Shown here: positions 1-6,347 of the stretch, piece after piece | Layout of the letters: each line of letters begins with the position of its first letter | Position numbering within the stretch: the stretch's first letter is position 1 | Assembly (NCBI GenBank): GCA_937952995.1 | Contig: CALFYB010000465.1 | Span: 1-10,156 of the forward strand | Direction: 5' to 3' | Origin: an uncultured Caulobacteraceae bacterium | GTDB taxonomy: Bacteria; Pseudomonadota; Alphaproteobacteria; Caulobacterales; Caulobacteraceae | Length of the DNA: 10,156 bases | Notes under the pieces: model-generated | Told to the model about the DNA's origin: nothing | The model's input: only the letters and a program-made list of their open reading frames with translations | The model's database searches: none | Made by a program: the position numbers and the translations under genes

Positions 1-109
1 GTGATGTGCCGTGGCACGATCAGAGTGAGGGGCGGATACCTATCTGTGGGCGGGCGGTTGTGCAAGAGGCTTTTGTGAGTCGATTGTTGGGAGGCTGGAC
101 CGCGCATGG

Positions 110-137
110 TTGCGGTAAAGGGGCTAGGGTCTATATT
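110..137 (+). promoter_or_regulatory. Candidate sigma70-type promoter for the MscS-like gene
   Basis: A TTGCGG hexamer (110-115), a 16-bp spacer and TATATT (132-137) resemble a -35/-10 pair. They would start transcription near 144, about 50 bases before the channel gene. The -10 overlaps a perfect dyad, GTCTA-TATT-TAGAC (129-142), which could bind a regulator. Read by eye only. The rest of 1-191 shows no convincing gene, only a short GTGCC-GT-GGCAC dyad at 6-17. Confidence 0.4.
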
Positions 138-191
138 TAGACTTCAGCGACTGCGGGTTTTCCTCGGGTCGCGCAGGATATTGATCGGCCC

Positions 192-1106
192 ATGATGATC
201 TCTTCAGGACTGACAGATTTGGCCCAGAACGCCGCCGCAGTGGCTGAGGGCGCGGGCCTGTCCAAGATTCAGGCGCTCGCGGCCGATGCGGACATTGTGC
301 ACCGCTTTGCCGGGGCGGCAGGGGACTTTGTTGTTCGATTTGCCGTGGCTGGTCTTGTCCTGATCTTGACCCTCTGGGCCTCGGGCTGGGCCGCAAGGTT
401 TGTGCGCCGCCTGTTTGACCAGTTTGAACGCCATCGCAATGGCGATCAGACCCTGCGCAGCTTTACCGCCTCCTTGGCGCGCTATGCTGTGTTGGTGGTC
501 GGCGGCGTGGCCGTACTGCAGCAGTTGGGCGTGCAGACCACCTCGGTCTTGGCGGTTCTGGGCGCAGCCTCTTTGGCGGTGGGCTTGGCCTTGCAAGGCG
601 CCCTATCCAACGTCGCCGCCGGGGTGATGCTGCTGCTTTTTCGGCCCTATCGGGTCGGGGATTTTGTCGAGATCGGCGGGCGGCAGGGCACGGTTAAGGC
701 GCTAGACCTGTTCGTCACCGAACTGGCCACGGTCGATAATGTTAAGGTGGTGGCACCGAATGGAAAGGTGTTTGGCGAGCTGATCGTCAACTTCACCCAC
801 CATTCAGAGCGGCGCGTGGATCTGACCTTTCGGATCGATTTTCACGATGATCTGGCCAAGGCGCTGGAAATCTTGCAGCGGGTCGCCAGCGGCCACCGAT
901 TGGTGTTGCCAGAGCCTGCGGTCTTAGCCGAGGCCATGACCCTATCGGATAGCTGGGCAGAGGTGGCGCTTCGGGCTTGGGTCAAGCGCGAGGATTATGG
1001 GCTGGCCCGGTCGGAGCTTTTGGTCGCTGCCAAGCGCGCACTCGCCGATGAGGGCTATCTGGTGCCCTACCCCCATCAGGTGGCAATTCAGCGGCCAGAG
1101 CCTTAA
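192..1106 (+). CDS. MscS-family small-conductance mechanosensitive channel
   Basis: Inner-membrane channel expected to open under membrane tension and release solutes during hypo-osmotic shock. The 304-residue protein is close in size to E. coli MscS (286). After a soluble N-terminal stretch, hydrophobic segments lie at about 46-66 and 95-112. The pore-lining TM3 follows at about 119-150: it is rich in Ala/Gly/Val with the family pattern of Gly and Ala spacing, and ends in FRPYRVGDFVEIGG (150-163), the hallmark entry to the cytoplasmic beta domain. The alpha/beta cage domain fills the C-terminal half. Two ATGs are adjacent (192 and 195). An AGGA at 175-178 is a slightly distant ribosome site, so either start is possible. 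The gene stands alone and converges on the P-II gene with a 9-bp gap. Family assignment is firm; which MscS paralogue it is cannot be told. Confidence 0.93.
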   Translation: MMISSGLTDLAQNAAAVAEGAGLSKIQALAADADIVHRFAGAAGDFVVRFAVAGLVLILTLWASGWAARFVRRLFDQFERHRNGDQTLRSFTASLARYAVLVVGGVAVLQQLGVQTTSVLAVLGAASLAVGLALQGALSNVAAGVMLLLFRPYRVGDFVEIGGRQGTVKALDLFVTELATVDNVKVVAPNGKVFGELIVNFTHHSERRVDLTFRIDFHDDLAKALEILQRVASGHRLVLPEPAVLAEAMTLSDSWAEVALRAWVKREDYGLARSELLVAAKRALADEGYLVPYPHQVAIQRPEP

Positions 1107-1115
1107 TCGGCTAGC

Positions 1116-1460
1116 CTATCCAGCAATCGCTAGGGCGTCGCGCTCGCCGGTGCGGATGCGCAGGGCCGATTCCAGATCCATGACAAAGACCTTGCCGTCA
1201 CCGATCTTGCCCGTGTTGGCCGTGCGGGCGATGGCCTCGACCACGGCTTCGAGCACGTCGGTCGGCACCGCGATCTCGAGCTTGACCTTCGGCAGCAGCT
1301 TTACCTCATACTCGGCCCCGCGATAGACCTCGGTCTTGCCCTTTTGACGACCATAGCCGCGCACTTCAGTGACGGTCAGGCCGGAGGCTCCAGCATCGGT
1401 CACCGCCTCGAGTACGGCGTCCAGTCGGCTTGGCTTGATGATCGCCGTAATCAACTTCAT
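1116..1460 (-). CDS. glnB/glnK: Nitrogen regulatory protein P-II (GlnB/GlnK family)
   Basis: Small trimeric signalling protein that senses 2-oxoglutarate and ATP/ADP, and through uridylylation glutamine. It controls targets such as AmtB, GlnE or NtrB. The 114 residues match the family length of about 112. Visible elements: the start MKLITAIIKP, the T-loop GYGRQKGKTEVYRGAEY with the uridylylatable Tyr51, the ATP-binding B-loop TGKIGDGK (83-90) and the C-loop RIRTGE (101-106). Ser11 replaces the usual Phe after KP, and Lys occupies position 54, where GlnB and GlnK paralogues often differ. The MKL opening looks more GlnK-like, but neither amtB nor glnA is adjacent, so the paralogue is left open. 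An AGGGG sits 7 nt before the ATG. A TATGAT hexamer (minus strand, 1490-1495) could be a -10, but no good -35 is visible. Confidence 0.95.
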   Translation of the reverse strand: MKLITAIIKPSRLDAVLEAVTDAGASGLTVTEVRGYGRQKGKTEVYRGAEYEVKLLPKVKLEIAVPTDVLEAVVEAIARTANTGKIGDGKVFVMDLESALRIRTGERDALAIAG

Positions 1461-1535
1461 GTCGCATCCCCTCGACCGAATAAAACAGTATCATAACCTA
1501 GAACCAAAAGGCCCAAAGGTCCAAGCCCTTCCCTG

Positions 1536-2333
1536 CTAAAGGGTCTTTGTGACGCGGTCCCTTCCCGTGGAGGGTGACGGCATCGGCTGGAGTGCGCCTT
1601 GAACGGTGAGCCTTGCGCGAGCGCCGTGACCTCTCGGCTTGACAGCAAAGGTCTGTTTGACCGCTTCAAGCAGGATGAGACCTGAAAGACCTGGCCAGAG
1701 CCGCGCGCCGGCCTGCTCGAAGGCCTCGGCCCAAGGACCAAGCCAGCCTATCGGTGGCAGATAGAGGGCGCGGGACCAGGCCGTGGGCTCTAGGCCCGCC
1801 TCTCTCACCAAGGCCTCGAGCTGCGCGCGCGTGAAGGGGCGGCCATGACCAAAGGGGGTGGCTTCACTATTGGCCCAAGCCCCGCGCCGATTGGCGGCGA
1901 CGATAATCACCCGACCTGAAGGGGCCATGACGCGGCCAACCTCCCGCATAACTGCGAGCGGATCGGCACTCTCTTCGAGGGCATGGACCATCAAGATCCG
2001 GTCGAACAGGGCGTTGGGGTGGGGCAGGGCGAGCTCATCAGCAAGACAGGATATACCGCGCATCGGGCGGGCTTGGGCGTCATTCTCCGCATCAGGCGCG
2101 CCAAGCGGGTTTGGCCAGAGCTCGACCCCTTGGGCGGCAGGCATGGCCGCGACGGTTCGGCGTGCCTTGCCACGAAAGCTGTCGAGAAAGGGCGTCGCAT
2201 AGCCAAGGCCGAGCATATCGAGCCCATTGCCATCACCCCAGGCTTGGCTGAGTTTGCGCGCGACCATCTGGCGGGCGATTTTACCCATTGGGCTGGCATA
2301 GAATTGTCTTAGCTCTAAGACATCGCGGCGCAT
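1536..2333 (-). CDS. SAM-dependent methyltransferase (class I, type-11-like)
   Basis: Predicted cytoplasmic methyltransferase of 265 residues; the substrate is unknown. Motif I is degenerate but recognisable: LDMLGLGYATPFL at 38-50, with hydrophobic residues, then Gly-x-Gly. The motif II/IV region FDRILMVHALEESADP (110-125) and the motif V-like strand GRVIIVAANRRGAW follow, with a C-terminal helix (FTRAQLEALVREAGL) typical of methyltransferase domain 11. The C-terminal 40 residues are basic and low-complexity. The gene is divergent from gloB across 92 bp, a pairing I recall from other alphaproteobacteria. It lies 75 bp upstream of the P-II gene on the same strand, so limited co-transcription is possible. 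The ribosome site upstream of the ATG at 2333 is weak (GAGAG). Fold assignment is good; function is not known. Confidence 0.85.
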   Translation of the reverse strand: MRRDVLELRQFYASPMGKIARQMVARKLSQAWGDGNGLDMLGLGYATPFLDSFRGKARRTVAAMPAAQGVELWPNPLGAPDAENDAQARPMRGISCLADELALPHPNALFDRILMVHALEESADPLAVMREVGRVMAPSGRVIIVAANRRGAWANSEATPFGHGRPFTRAQLEALVREAGLEPTAWSRALYLPPIGWLGPWAEAFEQAGARLWPGLSGLILLEAVKQTFAVKPRGHGARARLTVQGALQPMPSPSTGRDRVTKTL

Positions 2334-2363
2334 GGGCTCTCACATCGTCTTACGGGGTTATCC

Positions 2364-2393
2364 TTGAGTGGGAACCCGTCTGGGCCATATAAC
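2364..2393 (+). promoter_or_regulatory. Candidate gloB promoter
   Basis: TTGAGT (2364-2369) and TATAAC (2388-2393) are separated by 18 bp, a fair sigma70-type pair about 30 bp before the gloB start codon. A loose dyad GGGTT-N13-AACCC (2355-2377) overlaps the -35. The assignment rests on visual match only. Confidence 0.4.
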
Positions 2394-2425
2394 CGCGCAA
2401 TGGCCTGCGTGAAAAGGAAAGCCCC

Positions 2426-3187
2426 ATGACCGTCGAGATTCGCCAGTTTCCCTGTCTGTCTGACAATTATGGCTTTCTGGTGCGGGATCTCGCCAGCGGC
2501 AAGGTTGCCTGCATCGATACCCCGGACGCTGACGCAGTCTTGGCGGCCTTGGATGAGGCGGGGTGGGGCCTAGACCTGATCCTCAACACCCACTGGCATC
2601 CTGACCATGCAGGCGGCAATGCCAAGCTGAAAGACCAGACCGGCGCGGTGAGTGTCGGCCCCGCAGAGGTCGAACGTCTGACGCCGCTGGATCGCAAGGT
2701 GGCGGGCGGTGATCGGATCGAACTGGGAGAGACCCTGTTTGAGGTCATCGATACGGGCGGCCATACGCTGGGCCATGTGAGCTACTACAGCGCCAAGGAT
2801 GCTGTGGCCTTTGTCGGCGACACCCTGTTTGCTTTGGGCTGCGGTCGGCTCTTTGAGGGCACACCAGAGCAGATGTGGGCCAGCCTGTCGCGACTGGCCA
2901 ATCTGCCAGGCGAGACCACGGTCTATTGTGCTCATGAATATACCGCCTCCAATGCAAGGTTTGCCCTGAGCCTCGACAAGGACCCTGCGGTTGTTGCCCG
3001 GGCTGCGGCGGTGTTTGCAAGCCGCGAGCGGGGCGAGGCCACTGTCCCGACCACCATCGCGTTGGAGCGCGCAACCAACCCCTTCTTGCGTGCGCCCCTG
3101 TTGGCCGCAGCGCTTGGAAAGTCTGGTCTGTCAGATCCTGAGGCCTTCGGCGCTGTGCGTTCAGCCAAGGATGAATTCAAAGGTTAG
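2426..3187 (+). CDS. gloB: Hydroxyacylglutathione hydrolase (glyoxalase II)
   Basis: Hydrolyses S-D-lactoylglutathione to D-lactate and glutathione, the second step of methylglyoxal detoxification, in the cytoplasm. The 253-residue length is typical. It has the metallo-beta-lactamase fold signature THWHPDH (55-61), giving His56, His58, Asp60 and His61. The remaining expected metal ligands are His113 (in GGHTLGH), Asp132 (in VGDTLF) and His170 (in YCAHEYT). The GCGRLFEGTPEQM stretch (138-150) and the C-terminal R-x-x-KDEF (close to the glutathione-binding R-x-x-KD motif) mark glyoxalase II rather than another hydrolase of the fold. The start ATG follows AAGGAAA at 2414-2420 with good spacing. 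Its C-terminus faces the exported-protein gene 27 bp away. Confidence 0.96.
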   Translation: MTVEIRQFPCLSDNYGFLVRDLASGKVACIDTPDADAVLAALDEAGWGLDLILNTHWHPDHAGGNAKLKDQTGAVSVGPAEVERLTPLDRKVAGGDRIELGETLFEVIDTGGHTLGHVSYYSAKDAVAFVGDTLFALGCGRLFEGTPEQMWASLSRLANLPGETTVYCAHEYTASNARFALSLDKDPAVVARAAAVFASRERGEATVPTTIALERATNPFLRAPLLAAALGKSGLSDPEAFGAVRSAKDEFKG

Positions 3188-3214
3188 GGCGCGCGGAGGT
3201 TGGCGGCTATCGGC

Positions 3215-4108
3215 CTAACGGTCTAACGCCTTGGCGATCCGTTCAGAGGAGGGGCGCCCAGCCAATCCATCGTCGATGACGATGGTGATCTGAAGGTCTG
3301 GCCCCTTCTTGCGAACCTCGACCCTTGAGCCTTCAATGAGACGGACGCGGCTCAGTTTGGACATCAGATCGCGGCTATCGGGTCGCTTGGAAATCTGAAC
3401 CACCGCATCGGCGGCTACGGCGGCTGTGTCGGCATAGAGATATGAGGATTCCGGCGTTACATCCTCGGCATCGAAGGTGATGAGCTTTTGCGCGGCACGA
3501 GAGGCGCGAGCGCTGGCTTGGGCCAATCGTTGAAGCAGGGCGTTCGGCGTCATCGGGCCAATGATCAACCGGACGGGCGGGGCCTTGCCTTCTAGGGCCA
3601 CCGCCGCCCCCGCAGGACGGTTGAGGGTAAAGAGCGTCAAGCCTCCGGTCTGGGTGGCCCGAAGGACGGGGCGGCCAGCATCGTTCTTGTAGATCATGTC
3701 GCCGCGTGCGGCGCGCGCGGTAGAGAGCACCCAGATTTCTCGGTGATCGTCGAACCTTAACAGGGGAAGTGATTGGGAGCGGTCGAGCACAAAACTGTCG
3801 CCGTCATCGGAGGCAAACCGCGCAATGACCGGTGCATTTAACGTTCGCCCATCATCTGGGTGACCGCCGAAGAGAGCGTCGCGCAGGGTCTGCATACTGC
3901 TGGGCCGGTCGTCTGGCCGTCCATCTGGCCGACCATCTGGCCGACCATCGGCCGCCATAGCTCCCGATAGGCTGCCAAAACTCAAAACAAGCCCAAAGAC
4001 CAATCGGCCCAAGGACCGAAGGGGTTTGAAAATCCGAAAGGAAATTAAACGAGAGGACAGCATGGCCGGTTCAATGCACCCCGAGTAGGGCAGATTTTGG
4101 ACAGCCAT
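3215..4108 (-). CDS. Exported protein of unknown function, distal gene of the phaAB cluster
   Basis: I do not know its function; it may belong to the DUF4908 group reported in Caulobacterales, which I cannot verify here. The open frame is 297 residues from 4108. An internal ATG at 4061-4063 (Met16) gives a better signal peptide: basic n-region, then the hydrophobic LVFGLVLSF, and a cleavage-like SGAMA-AD near residue 52 of the long form. Neither start has a strong ribosome site, so 4063 is an equally good choice. Just after the cleavage site come four GRPD/DRPS-type repeats encoded by 12-bp DNA repeats. The remainder is mixed alpha/beta with a Ser/Ala-rich helix (QASARASRAAQKL) and ends in a basic beta-rich stretch. 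It begins 22 bp (or 67 bp from Met16) after the phaB stop on the same strand, so it is probably co-transcribed. Predicted location is the periplasm. Confidence 0.8.
   Translation of the reverse strand: MAVQNLPYSGCIEPAMLSSRLISFRIFKPLRSLGRLVFGLVLSFGSLSGAMAADGRPDGRPDGRPDDRPSSMQTLRDALFGGHPDDGRTLNAPVIARFASDDGDSFVLDRSQSLPLLRFDDHREIWVLSTARAARGDMIYKNDAGRPVLRATQTGGLTLFTLNRPAGAAVALEGKAPPVRLIIGPMTPNALLQRLAQASARASRAAQKLITFDAEDVTPESSYLYADTAAVAADAVVQISKRPDSRDLMSKLSRVRLIEGSRVEVRKKGPDLQITIVIDDGLAGRPSSERIAKALDR
3907..3953 (-). repeat. 12-bp tandem repeat encoding Gly-Arg-Pro-Asp units
   Basis: Four consecutive copies, the last incomplete, of a 12-bp unit (plus-strand consensus GACCATCTGGCC) lie inside the exported protein gene. 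They encode a short hydrophilic linker right after the predicted signal-peptide cleavage site. The unit is a multiple of three, so copy-number change by slippage would keep the frame. Confidence 0.85.
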
Positions 4109-4130
4109 GCCGTTTTCTCAAAATCAGCGC

Positions 4131-4856
4131 TTAACCCGCAATATATTGACCGCCATTGATGGTCAGGGTCGAGCCCGTAATGAAGGCAGCGCCTTCGGAG
4201 GCCAGATAGAGCACGGCCCCTGCGATCTCTTCAGCCTTGCCCAAGCGCCCGACGGGGATGCTGGCAATGATGCCTTCCAGCGCCTTTTCGGGCACGGCTG
4301 CAACCATGTCAGTGTCGATATAGCCTGGCGCGATGACATTGACCGTAATGCCCTTGCGCGCGGTCTCTTGCGCCAATGCCTTGGTAAAGCCAATCACACC
4401 TGCCTTAGCGGCTGAGTAGTTGGTCTGGCCCATCTGGCCCTTTTGGCCATTGATCGACGAGATGTTGATGATGCGGCCGAAATTACGATCGCGCATGCCA
4501 TCGATCACGTGGCGGCTGGTGTTGAACACGCTGTCCAGATCGGCGCGGATCACTTCGCTCCACTGACCGGGGGTCAGCTTGTGCAACATGGCATCGCGGG
4601 TGATCCCAGCATTGTTGACCAGAACCTCGATGGGGCCGAGCGTCTTTTCAATTTCCGCAAAGGCTGCACCGACGGCTTCGAAATCACCGACATCGGCCTT
4701 GATGCAGAGGACGCCAAGGTCCTTGCGGACGGCTTCGGCAGCGGCTTCGTTGCCAGCATAGAGGGCGGCAACCTTATAGCCTGCGGCCTTGAGTTGCTGG
4801 GTGATGGCCAGGCCGATGCCGCGCGTTCCGCCGGTCACGACTGCAGTTTTAGTCAT
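4131..4856 (-). CDS. phaB: NADPH-dependent acetoacetyl-CoA reductase (PHB synthesis)
   Basis: Reduces acetoacetyl-CoA to (R)-3-hydroxybutyryl-CoA, the monomer for PHB synthase, in the cytoplasm. It is a classical short-chain dehydrogenase of 241 residues. The nucleotide motif TGGTRGIG is at 8-15, LVNNAGITRD at 79-88, catalytic Ser134 in NISSINGQKGQMGQ, and Tyr147/Lys151 in the YSAAK motif. The stretch INGQKGQ-GQTNYSAAKAG is characteristic of PhaB rather than FabG. One oddity is Asp at 106 (codon GAT) where the family normally has the catalytic Asn of the TNL motif. AAGGAT lies five bases before the ATG. The gene follows phaA by 87 bp, with a strong hairpin in that gap, and precedes the exported protein gene. 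Confidence 0.95.
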   Translation of the reverse strand: MTKTAVVTGGTRGIGLAITQQLKAAGYKVAALYAGNEAAAEAVRKDLGVLCIKADVGDFEAVGAAFAEIEKTLGPIEVLVNNAGITRDAMLHKLTPGQWSEVIRADLDSVFNTSRHVIDGMRDRNFGRIINISSINGQKGQMGQTNYSAAKAGVIGFTKALAQETARKGITVNVIAPGYIDTDMVAAVPEKALEGIIASIPVGRLGKAEEIAGAVLYLASEGAAFITGSTLTINGGQYIAG

Positions 4857-4900
4857 GGTCTATCCTTAAAACTTGGGGGGGAGAAATCATAGGGGAGCGC

Positions 4901-4923
4901 CCGGTGCCTATGGCACCGGTGCC
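4901..4923. promoter_or_regulatory. Hairpin with competing dyads between phaA and phaB
   Basis: A perfect 8-bp stem with a 3-base loop, CCGGTGCC-TAT-GGCACCGG (4901-4919), lies 21-43 bases past the phaA stop. Its right arm is also half of a perfect 12-bp palindrome, GGCACCGGTGCC (4912-4923), so two structures are mutually exclusive. No T-run follows on either strand, so a simple intrinsic terminator is unlikely. An RNA-stability or processing element between the cistrons, or a protein site, fits better. Confidence 0.6.
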
Positions 4924-4943
4924 CGTTCAGGTCTTGTGGAGGT

Positions 4944-6119
4944 TCAGGCGCGCTCGACGCAGATCGCAACGCCCATGCCGCCGCCAACACAGAGGGTGGC
5001 GACACCCTTCTTGGCGTCCTGGTCCTGCATGGCATAGAGCAGGGTGGTCAGGATGCGTGCGCCCGATGCACCGATGGGGTGACCGATGGCGATCGCGCCG
5101 CCGTTGACATTGACCTTGGAGGGATCAAGGCCAAGCTCGCGAACCACGCACAGGGACTGGGCGGCGAAGGCTTCGTTGGACTCAATCAGGTCCAGATCGC
5201 CCACGGACCAGCCAGCCTTTTCCAGAGCCTTGCGCACGGCAGGGATCGGGCCGGTGCCCATGATGCTGGGGTCAACCCCGGCATGGGCCCAAGAGGCAAT
5301 GCGGGCCATTGGCTTTAGGCCGCGCTTGGCAGCCTCATCTGCGCTCATCAGCACGACAACGGCCGCGCCGTCATTGAGGCCCGAGGCATTGGCCGCCGTG
5401 ACCGAGCCGTCCTTGGTGAAGGCGGGCTTCAGGCCGCTGACGCTGTCATAGGTCGCGCCGTGACGGATATATTCGTCCTTGTCGACGATCACATCGCCCT
5501 TGCGGCCCTTGATGGTGACAGGTGCGATTTGGGCGTCGAACTTGCCAGCCTTCTGGGCGGCTTCGGCCTTGTTCTGCGAGGCGACGGCGAAGTTGTCTTG
5601 ATCTTCGCGTGTGATCTGCCAGCGGGCGGCGATATTTTCAGCGGTCTGACCCATGTGATAGCCGTGGAACGCATCCCACAGGCCGTCCTTGATCATGGTG
5701 TCGACAAAGCCGAGATCGCCCATCTTCTGACCATTGCGCAGGTGCGCAGCGTGAGGCGATTGGCTCATGCTTTCTTGACCACCAGCGACAACGATCTTGG
5801 CATCGCCATTGGCAATCTGTTGCATGCCGAGCGCTACAGCGCGCAGACCCGAGCCGCACAGTTGGTTCAGGCTCCAAGCCGGGCTTTCCTGAGGCACGCC
5901 AGCGGCCATAGCGGCTTGACGGGCAGGGCCTTGACCGGCACCGGCCTGAAGCACTTGGCCGAGAATGACCTCATCAACATCGGTCATGGCGATATTTGCG
6001 CGCGCCACGGCGGCCTGGATGGCAACCTTACCGAGCTCGCTGGCTGGCAGAGCGCTCAAGGCACCATTGAAAGAGCCCACGGGTGTGCGGGCGGCCGATA
6101 CGATGACGATTTCACTCAT
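4944..6119 (-). CDS. phaA: Acetyl-CoA C-acetyltransferase (beta-ketothiolase)
   Basis: Condenses two acetyl-CoA to acetoacetyl-CoA, the first step of PHB synthesis, and is reversible. The 391 residues are nearly the length of Zoogloea thiolase (392). The acylated cysteine is Cys88 in SLNQLCGSGLRAV. The other catalytic residues are His347 in GGAIAIGHPIGASGAR and Cys377 in LCVGGGMG. The NEAFAAQ motif that helps form the oxyanion hole is intact, as is the GGQESMSQSPH loop. Pairing with phaB downstream and phaR opposite supports a biosynthetic PhaA rather than a fatty-acid oxidation thiolase. The start at 6119 is preceded by GGAG at a slightly long distance of 12 nt. Transcription probably begins in the 228-bp gap shared with phaR, where a TTTTGC-N4-GCAAAA dyad sits 20 bp before the start codon. 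Confidence 0.96.
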   Translation of the reverse strand: MSEIVIVSAARTPVGSFNGALSALPASELGKVAIQAAVARANIAMTDVDEVILGQVLQAGAGQGPARQAAMAAGVPQESPAWSLNQLCGSGLRAVALGMQQIANGDAKIVVAGGQESMSQSPHAAHLRNGQKMGDLGFVDTMIKDGLWDAFHGYHMGQTAENIAARWQITREDQDNFAVASQNKAEAAQKAGKFDAQIAPVTIKGRKGDVIVDKDEYIRHGATYDSVSGLKPAFTKDGSVTAANASGLNDGAAVVVLMSADEAAKRGLKPMARIASWAHAGVDPSIMGTGPIPAVRKALEKAGWSVGDLDLIESNEAFAAQSLCVVRELGLDPSKVNVNGGAIAIGHPIGASGARILTTLLYAMQDQDAKKGVATLCVGGGMGVAICVERA

Positions 6120-6139
6120 GGCTCTATGGTGCTCCGATA

Positions 6140-6155
6140 TTTTGCGACTGCAAAA
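6140..6155. promoter_or_regulatory. Candidate PhaR operator, phaA-proximal
   Basis: A perfect inverted repeat TTTTGC-GACT-GCAAAA lies 20 bp upstream of the phaA start codon. PhaR proteins of Paracoccus and Rhodobacter are known to bind TGC/GCA-type dyads near PHB genes, and this fits that pattern in spacing and position. Binding is an inference. Confidence 0.5.
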
Positions 6156-6204
6156 AGACCTAGGACGACCTGTCCTGTAATGGCGTTCACCATGGCAATT
6201 TCAC

Positions 6205-6233
6205 TGACATCCGTCATCATGACAATGCTGTCA
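6205..6233. promoter_or_regulatory. Pair of TGAC/GTCA dyads in the phaA-phaR gap
   Basis: Two adjacent inverted repeats share the same core: TGAC-ATCC-GTCA (6205-6216) and TGACA-ATGC-TGTCA (6220-6233), with centres 16 bp apart. A further TGACAAT follows at 6237-6243. The repetition suggests a binding site for a dimeric regulator different from the TGC/GCA site, but no protein can be named. Confidence 0.4.
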
Positions 6234-6265
6234 GGGTGACAATAGTCCCAATCTAATCGTCAACC

Positions 6266-6292
6266 GTTGCAATGAAGATACTGCGATGCAAC
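6266..6292. promoter_or_regulatory. Candidate PhaR operator, phaR-proximal
   Basis: GTTGCA (6266-6271) and TGCAAC (6287-6292) form an inverted repeat whose half-sites are 21 bp apart centre to centre, two helical turns. It lies 56 bp before the phaR ATG and just upstream of a possible -10, TATACA (6303-6308). Together with the phaA-proximal dyad it would let PhaR control both genes and itself. This is an inference. Confidence 0.4.
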
Positions 6293-6347
6293 ATTGGGCC
6301 TGTATACACGCGCGTCCTAAACAAGGCCTTTGGCCTTAGGAGACCCG

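Noticed and set aside
106..195. A 29-codon frame overlapping the start of the MscS-like gene
   Set aside because: The GGGAGG is too far from its ATG, and the peptide has no recognisable features. It also overlaps the likely promoter.
3195..3235. Terminator between the convergent gloB and exported-protein genes
   Set aside because: An imperfect stem (GTTGGC with GCCTAAC) exists, but it has a bulge and no T-run on either strand, so I cannot support it.
5460..6239. A 259-codon open frame on the plus strand opposite phaA
   Set aside because: It is the antisense shadow of a well-conserved thiolase in GC-rich DNA, has no family resemblance or ribosome site, and runs into the phaA-phaR gap only by chance.
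6330..6347. TTG start extending phaR by six residues
   Set aside because: The ATG at 6348 has AGGAG five bases upstream, and the extension would overlap that ribosome site.
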